Shown piece after piece: positions 35,770-44,458 of a stretch of DNA of 64,000 nt. Where the stretch lies: contig JAMIFM010000021.1 in the NCBI GenBank assembly GCA_035906255.1, positions 115,795 through 179,794 of the forward strand. Reading direction: 5' to 3'. The notes under the pieces were generated by a model that saw nothing but the letters and a program-made list of their open reading frames with translations, did no database searches and was not told where the DNA came from. A program made the position numbers and the translations under genes. This DNA is from SB11 sp035906255 (GTDB lineage Bacteria > Bacteroidota > Bacteroidia > UBA8524). Position 1 is the first letter of the stretch. Each line of letters begins with the position of its first letter.

Positions 35770-35992
35770 TTCCAAAAGCGTCGTCGCTTCGGGAAACTCA
35801 CTGGTAGCGTCTCGCTGCAAAAAAGTATTCGTGTGGACACGAAAAAGAACTAACTTCAAGCGAGGACGCTTGAAAGAACAAAATAATAAACAGGGATGTG
35901 TCTTCAACGGATTAAAATCCATTGCTTTTTCGATTACAACGCGAAGCGGGACTTAATTGTAATTTTAACAGCGTAACGTTTAAACGCTACGC
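35770..35992 (+). repeat. Composite repeat with degenerate three-hairpin copy D
   Basis: The 5' module (35770-35874: GGTAGCGTCTCGCTGC, GTGTGGACACG, CAAGCGAGGACGCTTG) repeats the order seen at 5903-6015. Stem 1 (35905-35924) and stem 3 (GCGTAACGTTTAAACGCTACGC, 35971-35992) are intact. The right arm of the central palindrome is largely deleted, leaving TTAATTGTAAT. This fills the 299-bp gap after mnmE. Confidence 0.8.
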
Positions 35993-36048
35993 TTACCATT
36001 TCCAAGTGAAGAACTTTGTGAACTAAAAGAAGGTCATATATTTATACA

Positions 36049-36474
36049 ATGAAACTATTTAGAAACACCATTCAACAATTTACAGCATCTCCCAAACGGT
36101 TGTTTCTTGCAGATAGTATTGGGGCTTTTGTAACTGCAATTCTGTTGTTAACTATTATAAAAACAAACCCTGCATTGTTTGGTGTGCCGCCAATAGTAGT
36201 GAACTACCTATCAGCAATAGCAGTAGCTTTCTGCTTGTATTCGTTGGTTTGTTTTTTTACAGCAAAAAATAGGTGGAGAACCTTATTAAAAGTTATTTGC
36301 ATGGCAAACTTGTTGTATTGCTGCCTCACATGGGTGTTGCTTGCTTACCATTGGCATAGCATCACCCCGCTTGCCATAATTTATTTTTTTGGCGAAACCA
36401 TAATCATTTTCCTATTAGTATATCTCGAGTTTAAGGCAGTAAACACACAACTGTTAAATACGCTTCCTAAATAA
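36049..36474 (+). CDS. Four-helix membrane protein of unknown function
   Basis: The 141-aa product has four hydrophobic segments at about 22-40, 48-68, 80-100 and 108-128, with charged ends. I do not recognise the family. It has a plain ATG start and lies between a repeat element and a lipoprotein gene 53 nt downstream. Confidence 0.7.
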   Translation: MKLFRNTIQQFTASPKRLFLADSIGAFVTAILLLTIIKTNPALFGVPPIVVNYLSAIAVAFCLYSLVCFFTAKNRWRTLLKVICMANLLYCCLTWVLLAYHWHSITPLAIIYFFGETIIIFLLVYLEFKAVNTQLLNTLPK

Positions 36475-36527
36475 CAATTTCAAGCCCTGTTATACTAACC
36501 TTGGCAAGTAACTCTTACCTGCCCTGT

Positions 36528-37214
36528 ATGAACTTCAAACCGCTATTCCCAATTTTAACTGCCATTTTTTTATTTACCGCGTGCCGGCAAAGCTATCAAA
36601 TAGCTACAATCCCCGTAGGGTATTATAAAATGACAACCGGTGCCGATTCTATCAAAACAAGTACTAAAGTTTTTATTGAAGATTTTACCGACTCGTTGGA
36701 AATAACACCGAGCGACAATAGCACCTCCACAAAAACATACTTGCTGCCCTTGCCCAAAGAAACACCCATTAAAATACGTGCCAATGCCTTTGATGCCGAT
36801 GCTTTTACCGTACCTTTTAAAATAAGGCCTGCCGAATCAGGTATTCCTGTACAGTTAGATGCAAACTTTCACTTGGCATTTTATGTGGGTCGTCGTCACG
36901 ATTTATATAAACTGGGATACAATAAAGGAGCTAACGGAAAGCAGTATCGTTACTCACAAAAAACAGGAATCGGTTACGGAGTATTCTTTGGGTTTGCCGC
37001 AGCCACCATGCGACCTGAATTTATGAAAGGGGCGATTAATTATGAATATGAGGGATTGACAGCAAATGCCGGTATTGCAGGTATATTTGATGTTGGTTCT
37101 GTAAACGTTGGTATTGCCATTGGAGCCGATAAACTGTTGGATAAAAACCGCAACAATTGGATTTACCAGCACCAACCTTGGGCGGGAGTTTTATTAGGTA
37201 TTAATCTTAATTAG
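36528..37214 (+). CDS. Lipoprotein of unknown function
   Basis: Starting at the ATG at 36528, the 228-aa product has a lipoprotein signal (MNFKPLFPILTAIFLFTACRQ, Cys19). A TTG nine codons upstream is the alternative but gives no improvement. The middle contains YVGRRHDLYKLGYNKG, and the C-terminal half is Gly/Ala-rich with beta-strand periodicity (GIGYGVFFGFAAATM...GSVNVGIAIGADKLL), suggesting a barrel-like or porin-associated fold. I do not recognise a family. mpl follows after 33 nt. Confidence 0.75.
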   Translation: MNFKPLFPILTAIFLFTACRQSYQIATIPVGYYKMTTGADSIKTSTKVFIEDFTDSLEITPSDNSTSTKTYLLPLPKETPIKIRANAFDADAFTVPFKIRPAESGIPVQLDANFHLAFYVGRRHDLYKLGYNKGANGKQYRYSQKTGIGYGVFFGFAAATMRPEFMKGAINYEYEGLTANAGIAGIFDVGSVNVGIAIGADKLLDKNRNNWIYQHQPWAGVLLGINLN

Positions 37215-37247
37215 TTACCCGCCATTTTATACATATTTGTAAACAGA

Positions 37248-38579
37248 ATGAATTACCATTTTATATCTATTGGCGGTGCGGTAATGCACAACCTTGCCCT
37301 CGATTTATTAGCCCAAGGCCACAACGTTACAGGCAGCGACGATGAAATATTTGACCCTGCCCTTACCCGTCTTAAAGAAAAAGGCTTATTGCCCGAAACC
37401 TTCGGGTGGTTTGCCGAAAAAATCACCTCGCAGGTTGATGCCGTTATATTAGGTATGCACGCCCGTGCTGATAATCCTGAATTACAAAAAGCCAAAGAGT
37501 TGGGATTACCCATCTACTCCTTCCCTGAGTTTATTTACGAACACAGTAAAAACAAAACCCGCGTGGTAATTGGAGGCAGTCATGGCAAAACCACTACCAC
37601 AGCCATGATAATGCACGTGTTTCACACTTTGGGCAAACAGTTTGATTATTTGGTAGGTTCAGCTATTGATGGTTTTGAACGCATGGTACGCATGAGTGAT
37701 GCTCCAATAGTGATTTTGGAAGGCGATGAGTACCTCACCTCTCCTATCGACCCGAGACCGAAGTTTTTGGTGTATCACGCCAATATTGCACAACTTACAG
37801 GCATAGCGTGGGATCACATCAACGTATTTCCAACCTTTGAAGGATATGTGCATCAGTTTGAATTGTTTATCAACCAACTGCCCGACGGCGCTCCCCTTGC
37901 CTACTATGCTGCCGACGAGCATTTACAAAAACTGGTAGCACCGCACACAAACCGACTACAATTATTTGCCTACGAAGCATTACCCCATACTGTTGAAAAC
38001 GGGCAAACCTTTTTAATCACCCAAACTGGTAAACTGCCTTTACAAGTATTTGGCCTTCACAACCTGCAAAATATGGCTGGTGCAAAACACTTATGCAACC
38101 AACTTGGGATTAGTGATGATGACTTTTATACCGCCATCTCTACCTTTGGAGGTACTGCGCGCAGGCTCGAGAAAATTAAAGACACCGGCAGCTTAGTAGC
38201 CTTCAGGGATTTTGCCCACTCACCCTCAAAAGTTAAAGCTACTGTAGATGCTGTAAAACAACAATACCCCAACCACAAAGTAGTAGCTTGTTTTGAGTTG
38301 CATACATTTAGCAGCCTTAACAAAAGTTTCCTTTCGCAGTACCACCAAACACTCACACAAGCCGATGATGCTATTGTGTTTTTTAATGAACACGTGCTTG
38401 AATTGAAAAAAATGCCCCCGTTGGATATTGAAACCGTTGCAGAAGCCTTTGGAGGTAGCATAAAAGTATATACCGAAAGTAAAATGTTGCACCGTTACCT
38501 GCATTCAGTAATTGAAAACAACACCGTATTACTTTTAATGAGTTCCGGTAATTTTGATAATCTTCCGTTAGATTTTTAA
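37248..38579 (+). CDS. mpl: UDP-MurNAc tripeptide ligase Mpl (murein recycling)
   Basis: Mpl attaches the recycled L-Ala-gamma-D-Glu-meso-Dap tripeptide to UDP-MurNAc. The 443-aa protein is of the Mur ligase fold. It has an N-terminal Rossmann domain (HFISIGGAVMHNLALDLLAQGH), ATP-binding GGSHGKTTTTAM (about 110-121), EGDEYLTS and the C-terminal domain with RDFAHSPSKV. The GGAVMHNLA start and length separate it from MurC. It implies meso-diaminopimelate peptidoglycan. Confidence 0.93.
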   Translation: MNYHFISIGGAVMHNLALDLLAQGHNVTGSDDEIFDPALTRLKEKGLLPETFGWFAEKITSQVDAVILGMHARADNPELQKAKELGLPIYSFPEFIYEHSKNKTRVVIGGSHGKTTTTAMIMHVFHTLGKQFDYLVGSAIDGFERMVRMSDAPIVILEGDEYLTSPIDPRPKFLVYHANIAQLTGIAWDHINVFPTFEGYVHQFELFINQLPDGAPLAYYAADEHLQKLVAPHTNRLQLFAYEALPHTVENGQTFLITQTGKLPLQVFGLHNLQNMAGAKHLCNQLGISDDDFYTAISTFGGTARRLEKIKDTGSLVAFRDFAHSPSKVKATVDAVKQQYPNHKVVACFELHTFSSLNKSFLSQYHQTLTQADDAIVFFNEHVLELKKMPPLDIETVAEAFGGSIKVYTESKMLHRYLHSVIENNTVLLLMSSGNFDNLPLDF

Positions 38580-38591
38580 AAAAATACCCCT

Positions 38592-38990
38592 ATGAATTAC
38601 ATAAAAAATATCACCATTATTACTCTGCTGTTTTTAGCATCATTTACAAAATCATTCGCGCAAACATCAACAGATAGTAGCGAAAACGGTCTTAAACAAT
38701 ACATATTTGTAATGTACACCAAAGGCAGCAACCGCACTCACGATTCAACCACAGCTAAACGTATCCAAACACAGCATTTAAACCACTTAGACAGCCTTTA
38801 CAACATTGGTTTACTGAACGTTGCAGGCCCTTTTATGGAAGATGGTGACTGGCGCGGCGTGCTGGTATTGGATGTGCCCACCAAAGAAGAAGCAGAAGCC
38901 CTTGTGAAAAAGGATCCTGCCGTAATTGCAGGGCGGCTGAACTATGTGATTTTGCCTTGGATGACGCAAAAAGGCAACTGTTTCAGGTAG
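38592..38990 (+). CDS. Secreted YciI-like protein
   Basis: A signal peptide (about 1-23, ending KSFAQ) precedes a YCII-related dimeric alpha/beta barrel domain. The domain shows HLNHLDSLYNIGLLNVAGPFMEDGDWRGVLVLDV (in part), then KKDPAVIAGRLNYVI. The conserved His of the family is within QTQHLNHL. The 132-aa protein is probably periplasmic; substrate unknown. It follows mpl by 12 nt and may be co-transcribed with it. Confidence 0.82.
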   Translation: MNYIKNITIITLLFLASFTKSFAQTSTDSSENGLKQYIFVMYTKGSNRTHDSTTAKRIQTQHLNHLDSLYNIGLLNVAGPFMEDGDWRGVLVLDVPTKEEAEALVKKDPAVIAGRLNYVILPWMTQKGNCFR

Positions 38991-39144
38991 AAATACCTGA
39001 TTTACAATGCAAACTTTAAAACTTTTTACCCCTCGCTACAAATATTTTAGCCCTTCATCAAATATTTTTGAAGTATAAGAATAACTAACTAAGCTGAAAT
39101 TGCTTACTCCGGTTTTTTGGAAAACTATAAATATTTGAAAGACT

Positions 39145-39510
39145 ATGCTTGCTATTGAAAACTACATAAAGGGATGCTCAAACACACAGGCTGCCATTTT
39201 TGGTTACTTGAGGGAGATTATTTTATCATTCTCGCCGCTTATTGAAGAAGACATGAGTGGAAACACCCCTTATTATTACCTGAACGGAGGGCTATGTTAC
39301 ATTAATAAAGAAACTAAAGGCTCTTCTTTGTCGTTTTGCAATGCTCATTTGCTGCAAGACACAAACACATTGCAACCGGCCGACACTCAAAACGAAACAC
39401 ACATTCATTTCAACTCACTACGAGATGTAAATGCAGATTTTGTACTTTCAATACTTCAACAAACTACTCAACAATCAGAAACTGCAAGCTCAAAACTGGC
39501 CTATTGCTAA
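39145..39510 (+). CDS. DUF1801-type small protein
   Basis: The 121-aa protein shows the YdhG/DUF1801 pattern: an N-terminal helix (IENYIKGCSNTQAAIFGYLREII), a YYYLNGGLCYIN strand pair, and a late helix. A paralogue follows 175 nt downstream, with the same order of elements (IEQYI...FLRQLIF...YYHHGRLCYVY). The C-terminal region here (QTTQQSETASS) looks less conserved. Function is unknown; the fold is related to the frataxin-like YdhG family. Confidence 0.7.
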   Translation: MLAIENYIKGCSNTQAAIFGYLREIILSFSPLIEEDMSGNTPYYYLNGGLCYINKETKGSSLSFCNAHLLQDTNTLQPADTQNETHIHFNSLRDVNADFVLSILQQTTQQSETASSKLAYC

Positions 39511-39684
39511 ATTTTACACGCACACCCTTATACTTTTCTTTCACACATCATCGTTATCGCATAAACCGATTGTGCTCGCTTGTGTTACAAACTTTTAAAC
39601 CACTTTTACACAGGTGTAGCAACTAATTATCGGTTTTGTTATTTTTGATTGTTTGTTCTTTACACTTTTTCAAAACAAAACACA

Positions 39685-40095
39685 ATGCATACCATTGAAC
39701 AGTACATTTTAGCTACAAATAATAAAAATGCGGGCATGGTTGGTTTTCTGCGCCAACTTATATTTTCATGTTCAAAAAACATTACGGAAAAAATAGCCTA
39801 CAACTTCCCGTTCTATTACCATCACGGTCGCCTGTGTTATGTATATGCCCATGATAACGGCGTATCGCTTTGTTTTTGCAACGGAGCAGAAATAAACGAC
39901 CCGTTTAATTTGTTAGATACAACACCCAACAAACAGATAAAAAGCATCACCTTTAAAGATATCAAAGATGTTGATTATGATAAGGTAATACCCTTATTGC
40001 GTCAATCAATTTTGCTTAATGAACAAAAGGCAGGGATAGTGGAAAAAGCAGCATTAGTGCAGGGCGTAGAAAACTATGTCTCTGTAAAGCCCTAA
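39685..40095 (+). CDS. DUF1801-type small protein, paralogue of the preceding gene
   Basis: The ATG at 39685 gives 136 aa starting MHTIEQYILATNNKN, aligned with the start of its neighbour; the longer frame from 39649 adds only low-complexity residues. FYYHHGRLCYVYAHDNGVSLCFCNGAEI is the conserved core and is better preserved than in the first copy. TATTTTTG at 39640-39647 is a possible -7 element. The pair probably arose by tandem duplication. Confidence 0.72.
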   Translation: MHTIEQYILATNNKNAGMVGFLRQLIFSCSKNITEKIAYNFPFYYHHGRLCYVYAHDNGVSLCFCNGAEINDPFNLLDTTPNKQIKSITFKDIKDVDYDKVIPLLRQSILLNEQKAGIVEKAALVQGVENYVSVKP

Positions 40096-40120
40096 AAGCC
40101 TCAAAAACTATCAGTTAAAA

Positions 40121-40151
40121 TTTGGTTTTTACCATATTTTTTCTACCTTTG
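40121..40151 (+). promoter_or_regulatory. Promoter of rpsA
   Basis: TTTG (40121-40124) and TACCTTTG (40144-40151) are separated by 19 nt, matching the Bacteroidota -33/-7 consensus on both elements. The leader should be about 20-25 nt and carries the ribosome binding site. Confidence 0.75.
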
Positions 40152-40162
40152 CCGCCCCCCAA

Positions 40163-40168
40163 AGGAGG
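40163..40168 (+). promoter_or_regulatory. Strong Shine-Dalgarno site of rpsA
   Basis: AGGAGG, in AAAGGAGGATTAATAATTTG, is 9 nt from the TTG start. It is the only perfect SD site I noticed at a start codon in this window. Confidence 0.8.
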
Positions 40169-40177
40169 ATTAATAAT

Positions 40178-42151
40178 TTGACAGAAGAAAACAAAACTCT
40201 TGACCCGCAGCCTAACGCAGAAGTAACTGCCAATGAGGTTGCACAACCTAAAGAGGTAAAAACTGCCTCTGCACCCGCAGCTCCCGCTGACTTCGACTGG
40301 AGTATGGACGACCAAGGATTTGGCGGCTACTCTGACGTTGAAAGGGAAAAGCTAGAAAACCTTTATTCAGACACTTTGAGCCAACTTAACGAAGGCGAAC
40401 TTGTTAAAGGCCAAGTTGTGGCTATTAACGACAAAGACATTGTTCTGAACATCGGCTTTAAATCAGACGGTTTGATTGCCCGTACTGAATTCCGCGATTT
40501 GCCAGATATTAAAGTTGGCGACGAAGTGGAAGTATTGCTTGAAACTAAAGAAGACAAACTTGGCCAATTGGTTCTTTCTCGTAAGAAAGCTATTGGCGAA
40601 AGGGCTTGGGAAAACATCATCAAAGCCCACGAGAACGATGAAATCGTTACCGGCTACATCAAATCACGCACAAAAGGCGGTTTGGTGGTTGATGTTATGG
40701 GTATGGATGCCTTCCTTCCCGGCTCTCAAATAGATATTAAACCCATCCGTGATTACGATGTGTACGTGGGTCAAACCATGCAGTTTAAAGTTGTTAAAAT
40801 CAACCAACTGTTCAAAAACGTTGTAATCTCACACAAAGCTCTTATCGAAGACGATATTGAAGCTCAAAAATCAGACATACTTTCTAAACTTGAAAAAGGT
40901 CAGGTATTGGAAGGTGTTGTTAAAAACATGACCTCATTTGGTGTGTTTATTGATTTGGGTGGTGTTGACGGTTTGTTGCACATTACCGATATTTCATGGG
41001 GACGTATCAACCACCCAGAAGAGGTATTGCAGCTTGACCAAAAAATCAATGTTGTTGTTCTTGACTTTGACGACGACAAGAAACGTATTTCATTGGGCTT
41101 GAAACAACTTCAATCACATCCTTGGGATAACCTTCCTGAAGAGATTAAAGTTGAAGCTAAAGTAACAGGTAAAATTGTTACCGTTGCTGATTACGGTGCA
41201 TTCCTTGAAATTGCCCCCGGCATCGAAGGTTTGATACACGTATCAGAAATGAGCTGGAGCCAACACTTGCGCAACCCACAAGACTTTATGAAAGTGGGCG
41301 ACGAAGTACAAGCTGTTGTATTGACACTTGACAAAGACGAGCGCAAAATGTCATTGGGTATCAAACAACTTTCACCAGATCCTTGGGTTAATATCGAAGA
41401 GAAATATGCTGTGGGCAGCCGCCACACAGGTATCGTTCGTAACCTAACTAACTACGGTGTATTCATCGAGTTGGAAGAAGGTGTTGATGGTTTGTTGCAC
41501 GTTTCTGACCTTTCATGGTCTAAGAAAATTAAACACCCTGCTGAGTTTGTGAAGAAAGATCAAGAGCTTGAAGTATTGGTGTTGGAAGTTGACAAAGAAA
41601 ACCGCCGTTTGAGCCTTGGCCACAAACAGTTGGATGAAAACCCATGGGATACTTTTGAAACCTTATTCCCCGAAGGTTCAGTACACGAAGGTACTGTGCT
41701 TAAAATCGGTGATAAGAGTGCAACCATTGCACTACCTTACGGTGTTGAAGGGTATGCACCTGTGAAACAACTTCAAAAAGCTGATAAAGGAAACGCCAAA
41801 GAAGACGAAGTACTTGAGTTTAAAGTAACTGAGTTTAGCAAAGAAAACCGTCGCATTACAGTATCTCACACTGCGCTTTGGAAAGAAGAAGAGAAAGTGA
41901 AAAAGGCAGATGCGGATGATAAAAAAGTGAAGGAAGAAAAAGCAGTTTCTAAAGCGGCTAAGAAAATCAACCAAAACACTGAAAAATCAACCCTTGGCGA
42001 TATTGATGTATTGAGCGCACTAAAAGCACAACTTGAATCATCAGAAAAGAAAACAGCAGCTAAAAAAGCAGAAAAACTGCAAAAAGATGCTGAGGCTCGT
42101 GTTGAGAAATCAGAAGACGCTTCAACTGAAGAAAACAACACCGAAGAATAA
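40178..42151 (+). CDS. rpsA: 30S ribosomal protein bS1
   Basis: bS1 binds mRNA on the small subunit. The 657-aa protein has six S1 motifs (about 68-580). Repeats 3-5 are the most canonical (SFGVFIDLGGVDGLLHITDISW, DYGAFLEIAPGIEGLIHVSEMSW and NYGVFIELEEGVDGLLHVSDLSW, each in part). An acidic N-terminus and a Lys/Glu/Ala-rich C-terminal tail (about 585-657) frame them. The start is TTG, supported by the SD 9 nt upstream and a promoter with both elements. A strong terminator follows at 42181. The weak start codon with a strong SD hints at translational control of bS1. Confidence 0.96.
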   Translation: MTEENKTLDPQPNAEVTANEVAQPKEVKTASAPAAPADFDWSMDDQGFGGYSDVEREKLENLYSDTLSQLNEGELVKGQVVAINDKDIVLNIGFKSDGLIARTEFRDLPDIKVGDEVEVLLETKEDKLGQLVLSRKKAIGERAWENIIKAHENDEIVTGYIKSRTKGGLVVDVMGMDAFLPGSQIDIKPIRDYDVYVGQTMQFKVVKINQLFKNVVISHKALIEDDIEAQKSDILSKLEKGQVLEGVVKNMTSFGVFIDLGGVDGLLHITDISWGRINHPEEVLQLDQKINVVVLDFDDDKKRISLGLKQLQSHPWDNLPEEIKVEAKVTGKIVTVADYGAFLEIAPGIEGLIHVSEMSWSQHLRNPQDFMKVGDEVQAVVLTLDKDERKMSLGIKQLSPDPWVNIEEKYAVGSRHTGIVRNLTNYGVFIELEEGVDGLLHVSDLSWSKKIKHPAEFVKKDQELEVLVLEVDKENRRLSLGHKQLDENPWDTFETLFPEGSVHEGTVLKIGDKSATIALPYGVEGYAPVKQLQKADKGNAKEDEVLEFKVTEFSKENRRITVSHTALWKEEEKVKKADADDKKVKEEKAVSKAAKKINQNTEKSTLGDIDVLSALKAQLESSEKKTAAKKAEKLQKDAEARVEKSEDASTEENNTEE

Positions 42152-42180
42152 TCTTATTATTCATTCGCTACGTTATAAGA

Positions 42181-42207
42181 ATCCCGCCCGCAAGGCGGGA
42201 TTTTTTG
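42181..42207 (+). terminator. Rho-independent terminator of rpsA
   Basis: ATCCCGCC (42181-42188) and GGCGGGAT (42194-42201) form a GC-rich stem followed by TTTTTTG. Confidence 0.9.
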
Positions 42208-42239
42208 TTTATATCCGGTTTTTTATATCCCGATATTTC

Positions 42240-42247
42240 TAACTTCG
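42240..42247 (+). promoter_or_regulatory. -7 promoter element of the M15-like gene
   Basis: TAACTTCG, 4 nt before the ATG at 42252. Confidence 0.5.
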
Positions 42248-42251
42248 ACAC

Positions 42252-42719
42252 ATGGTAAAAAAAGTGCTAAAGGTTTTACTGTGGACAATAGCGGGCGCAA
42301 TGATAATTGCCACCTGTGGCTTTTTTTACCTTACGGATACATCAAAGGTAAACCCCAAAACACTTGGCTATTACCTTCAGCTAAAAGACACTCTAAAAAG
42401 TAACGGCTATTCACCAAACCTTTATGTGGTTAGCGGCAGACGTCCTAAATGGTTCAACAGTGTATTGGTGAAACTTAAAAGCGGGGCTAAACCCTATAGC
42501 CAACACTTGCATGGCAATGCTATTGATGTGATTGTTTTAGATGTAAATAACGATGGAAAAAGCAACACTGCTGATGTTGATTTAGTATTTGATATACTTG
42601 ATAAAAAAATAGTAGGCGATAGCGGTGGAGTTGGCACTTACAAAAAGATGAAAGGCTTTGCAAGCAAACAAATGGTACATTTTGATTATCGGGGTAAGCG
42701 AGTAAGATGGCATCATTAA
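42252..42719 (+). CDS. Membrane-anchored M15-type (D-Ala-D-Ala carboxypeptidase-like) protein
   Basis: The 155-aa protein has an N-terminal membrane anchor (about 8-27). The domain after it shows the M15 zinc-site layout: SGRRP, SQHLHGNAIDVIV (His and Asp ligands, HxxxxxxD), and the third ligand His in QMVHFDYRGKRVRW at the C-terminus. M15 and the related DUF882 proteins trim peptidoglycan peptides. Its compact size fits the single-domain form. Preceded by a -7 element 4 nt from its ATG. Confidence 0.8.
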   Translation: MVKKVLKVLLWTIAGAMIIATCGFFYLTDTSKVNPKTLGYYLQLKDTLKSNGYSPNLYVVSGRRPKWFNSVLVKLKSGAKPYSQHLHGNAIDVIVLDVNNDGKSNTADVDLVFDILDKKIVGDSGGVGTYKKMKGFASKQMVHFDYRGKRVRWHH

Positions 42720-42737
42720 AACTCTGCAACAAATTTT

Positions 42738-42745
42738 TAACTTCG
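42738..42745 (+). promoter_or_regulatory. -7 promoter element of the EVE gene
   Basis: TAACTTCG, 4 nt before the ATG at 42750, the same octamer and nearly the same spacing as for the gene upstream. Confidence 0.5.
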
Positions 42746-42749
42746 CAAC

Positions 42750-43172
42750 ATGGCAAAAAAAGAGATGAACTACTGGCTGGTTAAATCAGAGCCTTTTAAG
42801 TATAGCTGGGAGCAATTGGAGAAAGACGGAGAAACCTTTTGGGACGGGGTGCGCAACTATGCTGCCCGCAACAACCTGCGCAGCATGAAGAAGGGAGATT
42901 TGGTATTGTTTTATCACAGCAACGAGGGGCTGCATATTGTGGGTATTGCAAAAGTTGCAAAAGAGGCTTACCAAGACCCTACCACTGATGATGTAAACTG
43001 GGTGGCAGTTAACTTAGCCCCGCACAAAAAACTGAAAACTCCTGTGAGTCTTGCCACAATTAAAGAAACTCCTGAGCTTGCAACCATGCAATTGGCACGT
43101 TTGGGCAGGTTGTCGGTTAGCGCAGTTACCCCTGCTGAATTTGATAAAATAATAGCCCTGAGCGAGCAATGA
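42750..43172 (+). CDS. EVE domain protein
   Basis: EVE domains are PUA-like folds that bind modified bases in DNA or RNA. The 140-aa protein is the stand-alone thymocyte-nuclear-protein-like form: MNYWLVKSEPFKYSWEQL, FWDGVRNYAARNNLRSMKKGDLVLFYHS and GIAKVAKEAYQDPT are highly characteristic. It overlaps the next gene, a GNAT acetyltransferase, by 4 nt. Its biological substrate is unknown. Confidence 0.93.
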   Translation: MAKKEMNYWLVKSEPFKYSWEQLEKDGETFWDGVRNYAARNNLRSMKKGDLVLFYHSNEGLHIVGIAKVAKEAYQDPTTDDVNWVAVNLAPHKKLKTPVSLATIKETPELATMQLARLGRLSVSAVTPAEFDKIIALSEQ

Positions 43173-43687
43173 TAAACCTACCCCTAACAAAATGTAAACT
43201 ACGTCCGCTACAACCGGCGGATGCCGAAAGCATTGCTAAATATGGCAACAACACGCAAATAGCCGATAATATGCGCGACCGTTTTCCCAGCCCTTACCTG
43301 AAAACTCACGCCGACGCGTTTATTTCAGCCATGTTATCCCCTGAAAATAAAGACATGGTAAATGCCATTGAAATTAACGGTGAGGCAGCAGGTATAATAT
43401 CGTTGTTGTTAAAGGACGATGTGCACCGCCTGAGTGCTGAAATTGGTTACTGGCTGGGCGAAACCCATTGGGGCAAAGGTATTGCTACCGAGGCTGTTAA
43501 AGCACTTACTGATTACGCATTTGAAAATACCGATTTAGTGCGCATATACGGCATTGTGTTTCAAAACAACCGTGCATCAGCCACTGTACTTGAAAATGCA
43601 GGCTACCGTTTTGAAGGCACGCAACGCAAAGCCATCTATAAAAATGGTGAAGTGTTGGATGCTTTGGTGTATGCAATGGTAAAATAA
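43169..43687 (+). CDS. GNAT N-acetyltransferase, RimJ/RimL type
   Basis: The 172-aa protein is a GNAT enzyme using acetyl-CoA. It opens LTKCKLRPLQPADAESIAKY, carries IGYWLGETHWGKGIATEAVKAL (the acetyl-CoA pyrophosphate loop) and NNRASATVLENAGYRFEG, as in ribosomal-protein or amino-acid N-acetyltransferases. The substrate cannot be deduced. Its start overlaps the EVE stop by 4 nt. Confidence 0.9.
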   Translation: MINLPLTKCKLRPLQPADAESIAKYGNNTQIADNMRDRFPSPYLKTHADAFISAMLSPENKDMVNAIEINGEAAGIISLLLKDDVHRLSAEIGYWLGETHWGKGIATEAVKALTDYAFENTDLVRIYGIVFQNNRASATVLENAGYRFEGTQRKAIYKNGEVLDALVYAMVK

Positions 43688-43728
43688 CCCATACTATCAG
43701 GCATGGGTTTTGCGTTGCACTTATACCC

Positions 43729-44427
43729 ATGCAAAACTTCATCAACTTTTTAGTAAACACCCACCGCGCCAAAGTAGCCTTTTGGCTGGCCGCATCACTT
43801 GCCATCAGTTTCGGACTTATCTTCACAAGGGTTACCCTCACAGGAACGGGGCATTTCCGTTTTCTTGTTTGGAATTTGTTTTTAGCCTTTATCCCCTACG
43901 TTATCAGTACTTTATTGGCTTATCGTGCTTCAAATCGTAAAAACCTGTTGGTAATAACTGCCGCAGCCTCACTTTGGTTATTATTCTTTCCCAATGCACC
44001 TTATATACTTACTGATTTATTCCACCTGAAACAACGGGCAGGTATCCCCTACTGGTTTGATTTGCTGATGCTACTAAGTGCTGCTTGGACGGGTTTAATG
44101 TTAGGTTTTGTATCACTGGCCGATATGCAAAGTGTTATCAGCAACACGTTTAATAAACTAACGGGATGGGTATTTGTAGTAATAAGTATGTTGCTTACAG
44201 GATTTGGCATTTACCTTGGCCGTTATGAACGATGGAACAGCTGGGATATTGTAACCAACCCCACAGGTTTGGCAAAAGATATACTTTCGTACACTTTGCA
44301 CCCGATGGATTACCCGCGCGTTTGGGCAATTACCATTGCCTTTGCTGCGTTTTTGATAGTAGGATATTTCACCATCCGTCAATTGGGTAAAATACCACTT
44401 ACGGCAACTACTAACGATAACAATTAA
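43729..44427 (+). CDS. DUF1361 membrane protein
   Basis: This is a 232-aa polytopic protein with about six helices. The segment LWLLFFPNAPYILTDLFHL is the conserved DUF1361 signature, and ERWNSWD is another family motif. Function is unknown. It follows the GNAT gene after 41 nt and precedes ogt by 31 nt on the same strand. Confidence 0.85.
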   Translation: MQNFINFLVNTHRAKVAFWLAASLAISFGLIFTRVTLTGTGHFRFLVWNLFLAFIPYVISTLLAYRASNRKNLLVITAAASLWLLFFPNAPYILTDLFHLKQRAGIPYWFDLLMLLSAAWTGLMLGFVSLADMQSVISNTFNKLTGWVFVVISMLLTGFGIYLGRYERWNSWDIVTNPTGLAKDILSYTLHPMDYPRVWAITIAFAAFLIVGYFTIRQLGKIPLTATTNDNN

Positions 44428-44458
44428 GCCGCTAAAATATTCCGATATTAGCAGCGCA

